A stretch of 64,000 nucleotides of DNA from Perlucidibaca sp. (GCA_023265995.1 JAHFSA010000002.1:124001-188000); one strand, 5' to 3'; numbered from the stretch's first letter, positions 1-10,253 are shown. Made by a program: numbers and translations. Notes: generated from the sequence alone by a model not told the origin.

Positions 1-2
1 CA

Positions 3-620
3 ACCCGCCTGTTCATCGCCATCGCCAGCGGGCTATGGTTCGCCCGTCTGGGCAGCCATCTGCTGCTGCGCTATTTCAGCGAGTCTCGCGAAGACGGCCG
101 CTACGCGCAGATGCGGCGCGCCAGCGGTGCCTGGGCCGGCCGTGTATTCCTGCTCTTCTTCCTGTTCCAGGCTGGCCTGGCACTGCTCTTCAGCCTGCCT
201 GCGTGGCTGCTGACACGAGTCCCGACCGTGGACTGGAGTGACCATCATTTTGTCTGGCTGACACTGGCCGGCCTGCTCATGCTGATCGCCTGGATCGGTG
301 AGTCGCTGGCCGACCGCCAGTTGGCACGCTTTCGTGGCGAACCGGAAAATCGCGGCCGGACACTGCGCACCGGCCTCTGGGCCTGGTCGCGCCACCCCAA
401 CTATTTTTTCGAGTGGCTGCACTGGCTGGCCTATCCACTGATCGGCATGAGTGCCGGGCTGCATGTGCTGTGGCTCTATCCCGCCCTGATGTATCTGTTT
501 CTGCGCTACATCACGGGAATTCCATTCACCGAACAACAAGCCCTGCAGAGTCGCGGAGAAGACTATCGTCGCTACCAGCGGGAGACCCCTATTTTCTTTC
601 CCCGGAGACCCCGTCCATGA
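3..620 (+). CDS. DUF1295-family membrane protein (steroid-reductase-like), 5' truncated by window start
   Basis: Frame open from base 3; multiple TM segments and the C-terminal motif WAWSRHPNYFFEWLHWLAYPLIG...RGEDYRRYQRETPIFFP typical of DUF1295. Confidence 0.85.
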   Translation, partial: TRLFIAIASGLWFARLGSHLLLRYFSESREDGRYAQMRRASGAWAGRVFLLFFLFQAGLALLFSLPAWLLTRVPTVDWSDHHFVWLTLAGLLMLIAWIGESLADRQLARFRGEPENRGRTLRTGLWAWSRHPNYFFEWLHWLAYPLIGMSAGLHVLWLYPALMYLFLRYITGIPFTEQQALQSRGEDYRRYQRETPIFFPRRPRP

Positions 621-1657
621 CCTCCTCTTTCGCCCTCAGGCTCGCCGAAAGCCATTGGATGCCCGATGGCCTCGCCCGCCTCGGCATACGCCATCTCTGC
701 CGGAAGCGCCTGCAGGAAGAGTCTGTGCATGATGTCGAGCTGGCCGGCGCAAGCTACCAGCGCCTGCTGGATGCGCTCAGGGACAGCCCGCTGGCCATAG
801 CCACCGACAAGGCCAATAAGCAGCACTACGAGCTGCCAACCTCGTTTTTCCAGACCGTGCTGGGCCCCAGACTCAAGTACAGCGGCAGCTTCTTTCGCGC
901 CGATGCCAGCCTGGCGGAGGCCGAGGAGTACAGTCTGGCCTGCTATGCCGAGCGGGCGCAGCTGCGTGACGGACTCGACATACTCGAGCTGGGTTGCGGC
1001 TGGGGTTCGCTCACTTTATGGATGGCAGAGCGCTTCCCTCAGGCACGGATCACGGCGGTATCCAACTCCCGCACACAGCGCATGCACATCATGGCCCAGG
1101 CCGAGGCACGCGGTCTTGGCAACCTGACAGTGCTCACCGAGGACGTCAACCATCTGAAATTCGAGCAGGGCTGCTTCGACCGTGTCGTGTCGGTCGAGAT
1201 GTTTGAGCATGTCCGCAACTACCAGGCGCTATTCGGCATGATCGCAAGCTGGCTGCGTGATGACGGCTTGCTCTGGTGCCACGTCTTCTGCCATCGTTTT
1301 CAGCATTACGCTTTCGAGATCAATGGTGAGGACGACTGGATGTCCGCCCATTTCTTTACCGGCGGCCTGATGCCCGCCCTCAGCACCTTCAGTCATTTCC
1401 AGGATGACCTGCGACTGGAGGAGACCTGGCAGTGGTCGGGGCAGCACTACGAAAAGACCGCCAATGCCTGGCTGACCAACATGGATGCCCACCGCACCAG
1501 CCTGCTGCCCGTGTTCCAGTCCATTTACGGCGACGCAGCCGGCATCTGGTGGCAGCGCTGGCGTCTGTTCTTCATGGCCTGCGCCGAGCTTTTTGGCCAT
1601 GACCAGGGTCGGGAGTGGCTGATCGCGCACTACCGTTTCAGCAAGCGGCCGTCATGA
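617..1657 (+). CDS. Cyclopropane-fatty-acid synthase-like SAM-dependent methyltransferase
   Basis: ELGCGWGSLTLWMAERFP SAM motif, KYSGSFF, VVSVEMFEHVRNY; ATG at 617 overlaps the upstream stop (ATGA). Confidence 0.88.
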   Translation: MTSSFALRLAESHWMPDGLARLGIRHLCRKRLQEESVHDVELAGASYQRLLDALRDSPLAIATDKANKQHYELPTSFFQTVLGPRLKYSGSFFRADASLAEAEEYSLACYAERAQLRDGLDILELGCGWGSLTLWMAERFPQARITAVSNSRTQRMHIMAQAEARGLGNLTVLTEDVNHLKFEQGCFDRVVSVEMFEHVRNYQALFGMIASWLRDDGLLWCHVFCHRFQHYAFEINGEDDWMSAHFFTGGLMPALSTFSHFQDDLRLEETWQWSGQHYEKTANAWLTNMDAHRTSLLPVFQSIYGDAAGIWWQRWRLFFMACAELFGHDQGREWLIAHYRFSKRPS

Positions 1658-1674
1658 TGGCCAGGTGAGCTCCC

Positions 1675-3021
1675 ATGAAGAAGCATCTGCAGCAGTTGTC
1701 CATGGCGCCCTCCGCAGCGACCAAGCGCCAGCCGTTATCGATGCTTTTCAACCGCTTCTACTGGCTGCAGATAGGTCTCATCGCCTTCGCCGTCATACTC
1801 GGCCTGAGCTTCAGCGGACTCATCGTCAAGGACCTGCTGATCAAGACCGCCATGGAGCAGGAAGCCGCCCACTACTGGCAGAGATACCACAAGGATCCCG
1901 AAGCCACCCTGCCCGACACCAAGAACCTCTACGGCTATCGGTGGCGCATGAAACCACCTGCCAATCTGAGCGGCCTGGCGCTGGCCAAAGGCGTGCATCG
2001 CCTGTTCATAGACGGCAAGGACAGGGTCACGATCTATGACGAACATGACGGTTACAAACTGCTGCTTATCTTTGGCGAGAGCAACGTCAACCGGCTGGTC
2101 TGGCTGTTCGGTCTGGCGCCGCTGATGGCCAGCCTGGTCATGCTTTACAGCATTCTCTGGCTGATCAACCGGCGCGCTCACCGGCATTTCTCACCCGTGG
2201 TACAGCTGGCGCAGACCCTGCTCGATATCGACCTGTCAGAGCCCAAGCTGAACCGGCAACCCTTCGCGCAGATCAATACCCGCGGCAACCTCGAAGCCGC
2301 CGAGCTGAAGAAAGCCCTGCAGATCTACCACCAGACGCTGATCGAGTTCATTGAGCGTGAACAGCAATTCACCGCCGAGGTCAGCCACGAGCTGCGCACA
2401 CCGCTGTCGGTGATCAAGGGAGGGCTGGAGCTGCTCACGCTGAAACACCCCGAGGAGGCGACGCTGGAGCGTCTGCGCAATGTCAGCCAGGGCATGCAAC
2501 TGCTGATGGAAACGCTGCTGACCATAGCCCGGCAGGGAAGCACTCCCCTGCCACTGATCGAAGTGGATCTGGCCAGCGCGATGCAGCAGACCTGCGCGGA
2601 CCTGACCGAGCTGTTCGCACAGCGCTCCATGACCTTCGACATCAGGGTGCTGCATGGAAACCACATCATCAGCGCCAACCCCACCCTGGTCTCCATGATC
2701 TTCAGCAATCTGATCCGGAATTCCCTGAACTACTCGCAGGGCCGGCATGTCTCCATACTCGTTGAGGCCGCGCGCATCGTCATCGCCGATGACGGTATCG
2801 GGCTCAGCGAGTCAGCTCGCGCGGCCCTGCTGCGTGACGATGGCAGCGGCCATGTCTCGCATCAAGGCTTCGGCATCGGACTGAAGCTGGTGAAGCGGTT
2901 GTGCAGCATGACCGGGTGGCAGATAGAGCTGATGAACAAGGCCAACCTGAACCAGCACGCGATGATCCTGAACGGCAACGACGGCCTGGCCGTAGTAATC
3001 TATACCGCCGGTGAGATCTGA
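1675..3021 (+). CDS. Two-component sensor histidine kinase
   Basis: Two TM segments, EVSHELRTPLSVIKGGLELL H-box, N-box NLIRNSLNYS, DDGIGL and GFGIGLKLVKRL G-boxes. Confidence 0.93.
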   Translation: MKKHLQQLSMAPSAATKRQPLSMLFNRFYWLQIGLIAFAVILGLSFSGLIVKDLLIKTAMEQEAAHYWQRYHKDPEATLPDTKNLYGYRWRMKPPANLSGLALAKGVHRLFIDGKDRVTIYDEHDGYKLLLIFGESNVNRLVWLFGLAPLMASLVMLYSILWLINRRAHRHFSPVVQLAQTLLDIDLSEPKLNRQPFAQINTRGNLEAAELKKALQIYHQTLIEFIEREQQFTAEVSHELRTPLSVIKGGLELLTLKHPEEATLERLRNVSQGMQLLMETLLTIARQGSTPLPLIEVDLASAMQQTCADLTELFAQRSMTFDIRVLHGNHIISANPTLVSMIFSNLIRNSLNYSQGRHVSILVEAARIVIADDGIGLSESARAALLRDDGSGHVSHQGFGIGLKLVKRLCSMTGWQIELMNKANLNQHAMILNGNDGLAVVIYTAGEI

Positions 3022-3031
3022 AACGGCCGCA

Positions 3032-3742
3032 TCATCCGGCTGCCTCAAGCTTGACGCCCACGCCGGGTAGCGTGTGTATCAGCTTGCGGCCGAACGGCTT
3101 GTCGATCAGCTTGCGCAGGCTGTAGAGATGACTGCGCAGGGCATCGCTGTCCGGAGCCTCGTCTCCCCACAACTCCATCTCCATGCACTGGCGGCTGACG
3201 ACCTCGGGCGCATGCCGCATGAGCAGCGCCAGCAGGCGAAACTGTATTGGCGGCAGCTCGATCTCCCGGCCGGCGAGCATGACCTGATTGGTGCGGGGGC
3301 GCAGCTCGAGATCCCCGACGCTGAGCTGCACATGACCGACCAGCCCACGCACCCGCTTGATCTGGGCTGTAATGCGCGCCACCAGCTCTTTCAGTTCGAA
3401 AGGCTTGATCAGATAATCATCGGCGCCGGCATCGAAGCCCTGCAACTTGTCTCCCAGCGTATCGCGCGCGGTGAGCATGATGACCGGCAGGCTCAAGCCC
3501 AGGGTTTCGCGCAGGTAGTGACAGACTTCATAGCCCGTGCCATCCGGCAGGTTGATGTCGAGCACCACGCAGTGATACGGATTCTGCTGTAGCAGCGTGA
3601 TGGCGGACTGGCAGTTGTGGGCGAAATCAACCGTGATCTGGTGCAACGCCAGAAACTCGCCGACAGTCTCGGCAAGATCATGGTGATCCTCCACCAGCAG
3701 AACCAGACTGGGTGTCATCTGCATCTTGATACCCCCGCTCAC
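3032..3742 (-). CDS. OmpR-family response regulator (REC + winged-helix DNA-binding)
   Basis: VLLVEDHHDLAETV, VVLDINLPDGTGYEV, MLTARD, GADDYLIKPF, C-terminal Trans_reg_C. GTG start at 3742 or ATG at 3724. Confidence 0.93.
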   Translation of the reverse strand: MSGGIKMQMTPSLVLLVEDHHDLAETVGEFLALHQITVDFAHNCQSAITLLQQNPYHCVVLDINLPDGTGYEVCHYLRETLGLSLPVIMLTARDTLGDKLQGFDAGADDYLIKPFELKELVARITAQIKRVRGLVGHVQLSVGDLELRPRTNQVMLAGREIELPPIQFRLLALLMRHAPEVVSRQCMEMELWGDEAPDSDALRSHLYSLRKLIDKPFGRKLIHTLPGVGVKLEAAG

Positions 3743-4335
3743 AAGCCCTGTACCGGCAGGATCAGGCGATAGAACCAGCCCACTACAGGGAGCTGCCGGT
3801 AAAGGCCGTTATTGCCATCCCAGTAGTCCTGCTGAAAGATGATGCGACCGGCCTGATTCATCTTCAATTGTGAAATGCCGTGCGACGTCAAATCGCTGCG
3901 AACACCCAGCACCGCCAGCGTGTAGCTCATGCGCCAGTGCACAAAGACACTATCACCCTCTATCCAGTAATTCACCAGGGAGACCCGTGCAGCATGCACG
4001 GACTGGTTGATGCCAGCCAGATGAGCACGCAATGGCGTGTAGTCACGGTACACCGACAAGGTATCGTTGACATAGATATCTCCATCCGCGAACAGCCCAT
4101 CCAGCGCTGGCAGAAAGTCTTTACTGCCCATGCGGCCGAAGGTATCGATGAAATCATGCGCCAGAGCCTCGGCAGCCTCCGGAGCGGGCGTGACACCCTG
4201 CACGGCACTCACCTGTACCTCGTAGAGCGCTGTATAGGAGGTCGGCCCAAGACTGCAGCCGGTCGTGCTCAGCAAGGCCCACACGACCATGACCCCAGAC
4301 AGGAAGGACCCGCGCATTTTCTGGAATACCCACAT
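3739..4335 (-). CDS. NTF2/SnoaL-like putative lipoprotein
   Basis: LLSTTGCSLGP lipobox-like signal; SnoaL-like fold pattern (AHDFIDTFGRMGSKDFLPALDGLFADGDIYVNDTLSVYRD, VHWRMSYTL). Confidence 0.6.
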   Translation of the reverse strand: MWVFQKMRGSFLSGVMVVWALLSTTGCSLGPTSYTALYEVQVSAVQGVTPAPEAAEALAHDFIDTFGRMGSKDFLPALDGLFADGDIYVNDTLSVYRDYTPLRAHLAGINQSVHAARVSLVNYWIEGDSVFVHWRMSYTLAVLGVRSDLTSHGISQLKMNQAGRIIFQQDYWDGNNGLYRQLPVVGWFYRLILPVQGL

Positions 4336-4356
4336 GATGGCGCCCGACTTGATGTT

Positions 4357-4387
4357 TTTTTCACCTTGTCAGTGTCACTGTGAAAAA
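4357..4387. promoter_or_regulatory. Nested inverted repeats in divergent intergenic region
   Basis: TTTTTCAC-N15-GTGAAAAA enclosing CAGTG-T-CACTG (4370-4380). Confidence 0.5.
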
Positions 4388-4420
4388 TACGTGAAATACA
4401 CCAACCACAAAGGTGCCCGA

Positions 4421-5149
4421 ATGCGCTGCCTGTCCGTCTTCATGATCCTGTCTGCCTTGTCGCTGCCGGTCAGCGCCGCAACCATTCGGACCTTCACCGG
4501 CGAAGCCACGGACCTGCACAGCGGCCAGCTCATCTATCGTGAAGTGCATGAACAACGCTACGACGGGGCGCGCTGGCTGGGCGGCAGCATCCGCTATATA
4601 GCGGCGGACGGCCGCCTGCTGGGGGAAAAGGTTCTGGACTTCAGTCAGGATCCCTATGTGCCGGTCATGCGTTTCACACAGCCGGAAACGGGTAGCGAAG
4701 ACCGCATCACCCAGGTCGATGCCAACGCGATCAGCGTGAGCAGTCAGTATCATGGCAAGACCAGCCGGGTCCGGTTGCCGCGCACACAGGATCAGGTCGC
4801 CGATGCCGGCTTCAATGCCTATGTTGCCGACCATATCCCGGTGCTGATGCAGGGCAGGACGGTGCAGATGCAATTCATTGTCGTGGCCCGGCAGGCCCAG
4901 TACAGCTTCCGCATCATCCCGGCAGGACGATTGCAACTGGCAGGAGAACCCGCCATTCGCCTGCGCGTGGAGCCGGCATCACTGCTGCGCTGGCTGGCCT
5001 CCCCCCTCACCCTGGTCTACGGCCTCAACACGCGGCGCCTGTTGCGATACGAAGGCCTCTCCAATGTCACCAATCCGCTCACTGGCAAGGTCTGGACGGC
5101 GAACATCCGCTTTGACACGAGCACCTCACGGGAGCAGCCTGCCCCCTGA
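4421..5149 (+). CDS. Conserved secreted protein of unknown function
   Basis: Signal peptide MRCLSVFMILSALSLPVSA; no family recognised. Confidence 0.7.
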   Translation: MRCLSVFMILSALSLPVSAATIRTFTGEATDLHSGQLIYREVHEQRYDGARWLGGSIRYIAADGRLLGEKVLDFSQDPYVPVMRFTQPETGSEDRITQVDANAISVSSQYHGKTSRVRLPRTQDQVADAGFNAYVADHIPVLMQGRTVQMQFIVVARQAQYSFRIIPAGRLQLAGEPAIRLRVEPASLLRWLASPLTLVYGLNTRRLLRYEGLSNVTNPLTGKVWTANIRFDTSTSREQPAP

Positions 5150-5221
5150 CAACAGGCACCAGAGCGTGGATGTGCGGGTGACAACCGCTGGTGTCTGGGG
5201 GTGATGCTGCGCTTCTGACGT

Positions 5222-5239
5222 CGGCGACCATGGTCGCCG
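5222..5239. repeat. 18-bp perfect palindrome CGGCGACCATGGTCGCCG upstream of dodecin
   Basis: Read directly; intergenic. Confidence 0.7.
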
Positions 5240-5343
5240 CCAATCTGCCGCCGGTCGGCAAATCGGCACGATCACCCGCAGCCGGGTTCAAGATGTCTGT
5301 GGCGATCGCCTATCCCGATGACCGCCACAGGGAGAACCCCATC

Positions 5344-5553
5344 ATGAGCGACCATGTCTACAAGACCGTGGAACTCACGGGCAGTTCCGAAGTCGGCGTC
5401 GACGACGCCGTGCGCAATGCCATCGCGCGGGCCTCGAAAAGCCTGAAGCAGCTCAAGTGGTTCCATATCACGGAAGTGCGCGGCGGCATCGACAATGGCC
5501 AGGTGGCACACTGGCAAGTCACCCTGAAGGTCGGCTTCACACTGATGGACTGA
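5344..5553 (+). CDS. Dodecin (small flavin-binding protein)
   Basis: 69 aa, [47 protein letters not shown]...[11 protein letters not shown] matches dodecin. Confidence 0.93.
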   Translation: MSDHVYKTVELTGSSEVGVDDAVRNAIARASKSLKQLKWFHITEVRGGIDNGQVAHWQVTLKVGFTLMD

Positions 5554-6799
5554 TGCCCGCCGGCAGCTGCCGTGGCGCCGGCAGGCGGAACAGCCGCCAG
5601 ACCGCGAGCAGCGCCGCGATCAGGGCCAGAGCCAGGGCAGCGACCACGCCAGGCCAGTGCCTGTGCACCCAGAACACGCCGGAAAGCGTGCCGATCGTGC
5701 TCGCCCCGAGATAATAGCTGGACAGATAGAGTGCGGCGGCCAGTGCCCTGGCCTGCCCGCCACGCTGACCGACCCAGGCGCTGGCCATGGCATGCCCGCC
5801 GAAGAAGGCGAAGGTGAACAGCGCTATGCCCATCACTACCCAGACCAGGGACTGCGCCAGGGTCAGCAGCAGACCGGCGAGCATGAGCGCGAGCATGCCG
5901 GCCAGCGCGACAGCCGCGCCGAGACGACGTGCCAGACGGCCGGACCAGGCCGAAGCCACGGTGCCGAGCAGATAGAGCAGAAAGATGCCGCCGGTGGCGC
6001 TGCTGCCGAGCGCGAAGGGCGGCAGCTCAAGGCGGAAGCCGATGTAGTTGTAGAGGCTGACGAAGCAGCCCAGCAGCAGGAAACCTATCGCGAACAGCCA
6101 CGGCAGTCCGGGGTCGCGGACTATGCCCAGCACCGCCCTCCCCAGTGCCTGGCGCCCGTGCGCCGAGAGCGGCAACGGTCGCTGACGGAAATGCCGTGAC
6201 GACGGCAGCACCCGGCAGAACACGACACCGGCCAGCAAACCGACGCCGCCGACCACAGCCGCCGCCCAGGGCCAGCTGGCGATATCCACCAGCAAGGCCG
6301 TGCAGAGACGGCCGCTCATGCCGCCAAGCGCGGTGCCGGCAATGTAGAGCCCCATGGCACTGCCGAGGGCACGCGGTTCGATTTCCTCGCCGAGATAGGC
6401 CATGGCCGTTGCCGGCAGGCCGGCGAGCGCTATGCCGGTGAGCACGCGCAGGAGCAGCAGGGTCTGATAGTCGGGGACGAACGCGGCCAGCACGGTGAGC
6501 AGCGCGGCCAGCAGCATGGCCGGCTGCATCAGCACCTTGCGACCGTAGCGGTCGGCCAGGAAGCTGGCCGGAATCAGTGCCAGCGCCAGCGCTGCCATGG
6601 CGGTGGAAAGCACGGCACTGCTGGCCGCCGGGCTCAGCTGAAAGTCGCGGGCGAAATGCGGCAGCAGCGGCTGCGGCCAGTACAGCAGCCAGAACGTGGA
6701 GAAGCCGCCGAGGAACATGGCCAGGCTGGTGTGGCGATAGGCCGGCGTGCCCTTGCGGATCTGCCGGTCATCGCTGGCTGCCTCGGCGACTGTCGTCAT
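5537..6799 (-). CDS. MFS transporter (YnfM-like)
   Basis: 12 TM pattern, [14 protein letters not shown] motif. Confidence 0.85.
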   Translation of the reverse strand: MTTVAEAASDDRQIRKGTPAYRHTSLAMFLGGFSTFWLLYWPQPLLPHFARDFQLSPAASSAVLSTAMAALALALIPASFLADRYGRKVLMQPAMLLAALLTVLAAFVPDYQTLLLLRVLTGIALAGLPATAMAYLGEEIEPRALGSAMGLYIAGTALGGMSGRLCTALLVDIASWPWAAAVVGGVGLLAGVVFCRVLPSSRHFRQRPLPLSAHGRQALGRAVLGIVRDPGLPWLFAIGFLLLGCFVSLYNYIGFRLELPPFALGSSATGGIFLLYLLGTVASAWSGRLARRLGAAVALAGMLALMLAGLLLTLAQSLVWVVMGIALFTFAFFGGHAMASAWVGQRGGQARALAAALYLSSYYLGASTIGTLSGVFWVHRHWPGVVAALALALIAALLAVWRLFRLPAPRQLPAGISPSV

Positions 6800-6815
6800 G
6801 CGCCGGCGGCGGGCC

Positions 6816-8063
6816 TCAGAGCGCGGCCAGGCCGCGCTGGCAGTCGGCGATCAGGTCGCCGATGTCTTCCAGACCGACAGCAACACGAATGAGACCGTCG
6901 CTGATGCGCGCCGCCGCCTTGGCCTCGGGGCTGAGACGACCATGCGTGGTCGAGCCCGGATGCGTGATGGTGGTCTTGGTATCGCCGAGGTTGGCGGTGA
7001 TCGACATGACCCGGGTGGCATCGATGAAGCGCCAGGCCGCCTCGCGACCGCTCTGGCCCTCGCCGGCCTTGAGCTCGAACGAGAGCACGCCGCCGTAGCC
7101 ACGCTGCTGGCGCGTGGCCAGCTCGTGCTGCGGGTGCGACTTGAGGCCCGGATAGTGCACTGCCGCCACCTGAGGCTGCGCCTGCAGCCAGGTCGCCAGC
7201 TGCAAAGCCTGCGCGGAATGGGCCTCCATGCGCAGACGCAGGGTCTCCAGACCCTTGAGGAAGACCCAGGCATTGAACGGGCTCATGCTCGGACCGCAGG
7301 TGCGAACGACACCGTAGATCTCTTCCATGAGCTTGTTCGGACCGACCACGGCACCGCCGAGGCAGCGGCCCTGGCCATCCAGGTACTTGGTGGCGGAATG
7401 GATGACGAGGTCGGCACCGAGCGCCAGCGGGCGTTGCAGCGCCGGCGTGCAGAAGCAGTTGTCGACGGCGACGAGAATGTCATGACGATGCGCCAGCGCG
7501 CTCAGGGCGGCGATGTCGACCAGCTCGCCCAGCGGATTGCTCGGCGTCTCGACGAAGAACAGCCTGGTGGCCGGCGTGATCGCGGCCTCCCAGGCGGCGA
7601 TGTCGGACAGCGGCACGAAGCGCGTGGTGACACCGAACTTGCGCGCGTACTTGTCGAACAGCACGTTGGTGGTGCCGAACAGGCTCTGCGAGGCCACCAC
7701 TTCATCACCGGACTTGAGCAGACCGAGCACGGTGGCGAGGATGGCCGCCATGCCGGAGCTGGTCGCCACCGCCCGTTCGCCGCCTTCGAGAGCCGCCAGG
7801 CGCTCCTCGAAGACACGCACGGTCGGATTGGTGAAGCGCGAATAGATGTTGCCCGGCTCGCTGCCGCCAAAGCGCGCGGCAGCCTCGGCAGCGGACTTGA
7901 AGACGAACGACGAGGTCAGGAACATGGCCTCGGAGTGCTCGCCCTCGGCCGTGCGGTGATGGCCGGCGCGAACCGCCAGGGTATCGAAGCCGGTGATGTC
8001 GAATGCCTCGTCACCGATGATCTGGTCCAGACCCTGGTCAGAAGTCTGCCGTCCGTCGCTCAT
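6816..8063 (-). CDS. metZ: O-succinylhomoserine sulfhydrylase
   Basis: Cys/Met metabolism PLP family (SATKYLDGQGRCLGGAVVG), adjacent to purF as in Pseudomonas. Confidence 0.92.
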   Translation of the reverse strand: MSDGRQTSDQGLDQIIGDEAFDITGFDTLAVRAGHHRTAEGEHSEAMFLTSSFVFKSAAEAAARFGGSEPGNIYSRFTNPTVRVFEERLAALEGGERAVATSSGMAAILATVLGLLKSGDEVVASQSLFGTTNVLFDKYARKFGVTTRFVPLSDIAAWEAAITPATRLFFVETPSNPLGELVDIAALSALAHRHDILVAVDNCFCTPALQRPLALGADLVIHSATKYLDGQGRCLGGAVVGPNKLMEEIYGVVRTCGPSMSPFNAWVFLKGLETLRLRMEAHSAQALQLATWLQAQPQVAAVHYPGLKSHPQHELATRQQRGYGGVLSFELKAGEGQSGREAAWRFIDATRVMSITANLGDTKTTITHPGSTTHGRLSPEAKAAARISDGLIRVAVGLEDIGDLIADCQRGLAAL

Positions 8064-8117
8064 GTCACGTCCTCATACCGTCCGGGGGCCCGGCGCAGCA
8101 ATCGCCGGGCAGCATGT

Positions 8118-9623
8118 TCAGCCGTTGGACAGGTCCACGATGGTGGAGCCATGTTCCTTCTGCTTCTTCGCGGAATCGTTGCGCGAAGCCTGCAGCGCTT
8201 CGAGATACTTGTCGTCGATGTCGCCAGTGACATATTCGCCGTTGAACACCGAGCAATCAAATGCCTGGATGTCCGGATTGCCTTCGCGGGCGGCGGCGAT
8301 CAGGTCATCGAGCTTCTGGTAGATCAGCGCATCAGCGCCGATCAGCTCGCAGACTTCCTGGTCGGTACGGCCGTGGGCGATCAGCTCGCTCTTCGCCGGC
8401 ATGTCGATGCCGTAGACGTTCGGGAACTTCACCGCCGGCGCCGCCGAGGCGAAATAGACCTTGTTGGCGCCGGCATCGCGCGCCATCTGGATGATCTCGC
8501 GGCAGGTCGTGCCACGCACGATGGAGTCATCGACCAGCATGACGTTCTTGCCGGCGAACTCCAGCTCGATCGGGTTGAGCTTCTGGCGCACCGACTTCTT
8601 GCGCTGGCCCTGGCCCGGCATGATGAAGGTACGGCCGATGTAGCGGTTCTTCATGAAGCCTTCGCGATACTTGACGTTGAGCTGGTTGGCCAGCTCCAGC
8701 GCGGCGGTGCGGCTGGTGTCCGGAATCGGCATGACGACATCGATCTGCAGGTCGGGGTAATCGCGGGTGATGGTCGCCGCCAGCTTCTCGCCCATGCGCA
8801 GGCGGGCCTTGTAGACCGAGATGTTGTCGATGATGGAATCGGGACGAGCGAAGTAGACGTACTCGAAGATGCAGGGCGTGTAGCTCGGGCTCTCGGCGCA
8901 TTGACGCGTGTGCAGCTGGCCGGCGGCGCTGATGAACACGGCCTCGCCCGGCGCCAGGTCACGCACGATGCGGAAGCCCAGCGAGGTGATGGCGACCGAC
9001 TCCGAGGCCACGATGTATTCGCGGCCATCCGGCGTGTCACGCTCGCCGAAGATGATCGGGCGGATGCCGTGCGGATCGCGGAAGCCGACGATGCCGTAGC
9101 CGGTGATCATGGCGACCACGGCATAGGCGCCCTTGCAGCGCTTGTGCACGCCGCTGACGGCGGCGAAGACGTCGTCCACGGTCGGCACGATCTGACCACG
9201 CGCCTGCAGCTCGTGCGCGAGGATGTTGAGCAGCACTTCCGAATCGGAGTCGGTGTTCACGTGACGCAGATCGGTGCGGAAGATGTCCTGGGCCAGCTTC
9301 TGGGCATTGGTCAGGTTGCCGTTGTGCGCCAGCGTGATGCCGTAGGGCGAGTTCACGTAGAACGGCTGGGCCTCGGCCGAGCTCGACGAGCCCGCGGTCG
9401 GATAGCGCACGTGGCCGATGCCGAAGTTGCCGGCCAGACGCAGCATGTGGCGGGTATGGAAGACATCGCGCACCATGCCGTTGTCCTTGCGCAGGAACAG
9501 ACGTCCCTGGTCGCCGGTGACTATGCCGGCAGCATCCTGGCCGCGATGCTGCAGCACCGTGAGAGCGTCATAGAGCGCCTGGTTGACCGGGGCCTTGCCT
9601 GCAATGGCTACGATTCCGCACAT
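8118..9623 (-). CDS. purF: Amidophosphoribosyltransferase
   Basis: [34 protein letters not shown], PRTase motif [13 protein letters not shown]. Confidence 0.97.
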   Translation of the reverse strand: MCGIVAIAGKAPVNQALYDALTVLQHRGQDAAGIVTGDQGRLFLRKDNGMVRDVFHTRHMLRLAGNFGIGHVRYPTAGSSSSAEAQPFYVNSPYGITLAHNGNLTNAQKLAQDIFRTDLRHVNTDSDSEVLLNILAHELQARGQIVPTVDDVFAAVSGVHKRCKGAYAVVAMITGYGIVGFRDPHGIRPIIFGERDTPDGREYIVASESVAITSLGFRIVRDLAPGEAVFISAAGQLHTRQCAESPSYTPCIFEYVYFARPDSIIDNISVYKARLRMGEKLAATITRDYPDLQIDVVMPIPDTSRTAALELANQLNVKYREGFMKNRYIGRTFIMPGQGQRKKSVRQKLNPIELEFAGKNVMLVDDSIVRGTTCREIIQMARDAGANKVYFASAAPAVKFPNVYGIDMPAKSELIAHGRTDQEVCELIGADALIYQKLDDLIAAAREGNPDIQAFDCSVFNGEYVTGDIDDKYLEALQASRNDSAKKQKEHGSTIVDLSNG

Positions 9624-9632
9624 GATGACCTC

Positions 9633-10154
9633 TCAGGGTTGCTGATCCGGTGTCTTCGCAGACCCCGGCTTGGGTGAACGTACAAGGTGCAATGCCTCGT
9701 CCTGCAGACTGCGGACCAGGGACTCATATTCCAGGAACAGTTTCGGCAGCGTGGCCTCGTGGAACCAGCTGTCCTTCTTCACGAAGGGCGCCATGAGCAT
9801 GAGCGCGATCAGCACCAGCACACAGCCGCGCACGACACCGAAGACGCCGCCGAGGACGCGATCGGACAGGCTCAGGCCGCCGGCGCGCACCGCCATGCTC
9901 AACGCCTGCGCGAGCAGGCTGCAGGCCAGCAAGGTACCGAAGAACAGGGTGCCGTAGGACATCACCAGGCGCACCGAGGGGGTGCCCACCCAGTGCGCCA
10001 GCCATGCCGCCACCGGTTCGTTGAACCAGCGCGCGACCAGGATGGCGAGTATCCAGCCGGCAAGGGAAAACGCTTCACGCACGAGACCGCGCATGAAGCC
10101 GAAAATCAGTGACAGCGCCAGGGCTGCCAGGATCACCAGATCTGCTGGATGCAT
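9633..10154 (-). CDS. cvpA: CvpA family membrane protein
   Basis: MHPADLVILAALALSLIFGFMRGLVREAFSLAGWI; located upstream of purF. Confidence 0.9.
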   Translation of the reverse strand: MHPADLVILAALALSLIFGFMRGLVREAFSLAGWILAILVARWFNEPVAAWLAHWVGTPSVRLVMSYGTLFFGTLLACSLLAQALSMAVRAGGLSLSDRVLGGVFGVVRGCVLVLIALMLMAPFVKKDSWFHEATLPKLFLEYESLVRSLQDEALHLVRSPKPGSAKTPDQQP

Positions 10155-10253
10155 AAGGCTCGACAACAATCACCCGACGAATGGCGGGTCATTCACCAAG
10201 GGTGCGCATGATAGCAAGAGACGCCGCCCGCGTCATGGGCGATCCGGCACGGA

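Noticed and set aside
8064-8117. Possible mobile element boundary or riboswitch between metZ and purF
   Set aside because: Only short GC-rich sequence with weak inverted repeat; metZ-purF linkage is standard
6747-9677. 976-aa plus-strand ORF opposite metZ and purF
   Set aside because: Spans two well-defined genes on the other strand; composition (R/A/H/V/D-rich, no domain) is that of an antisense frame in high-GC DNA that avoids TTA/CTA/TCA codons
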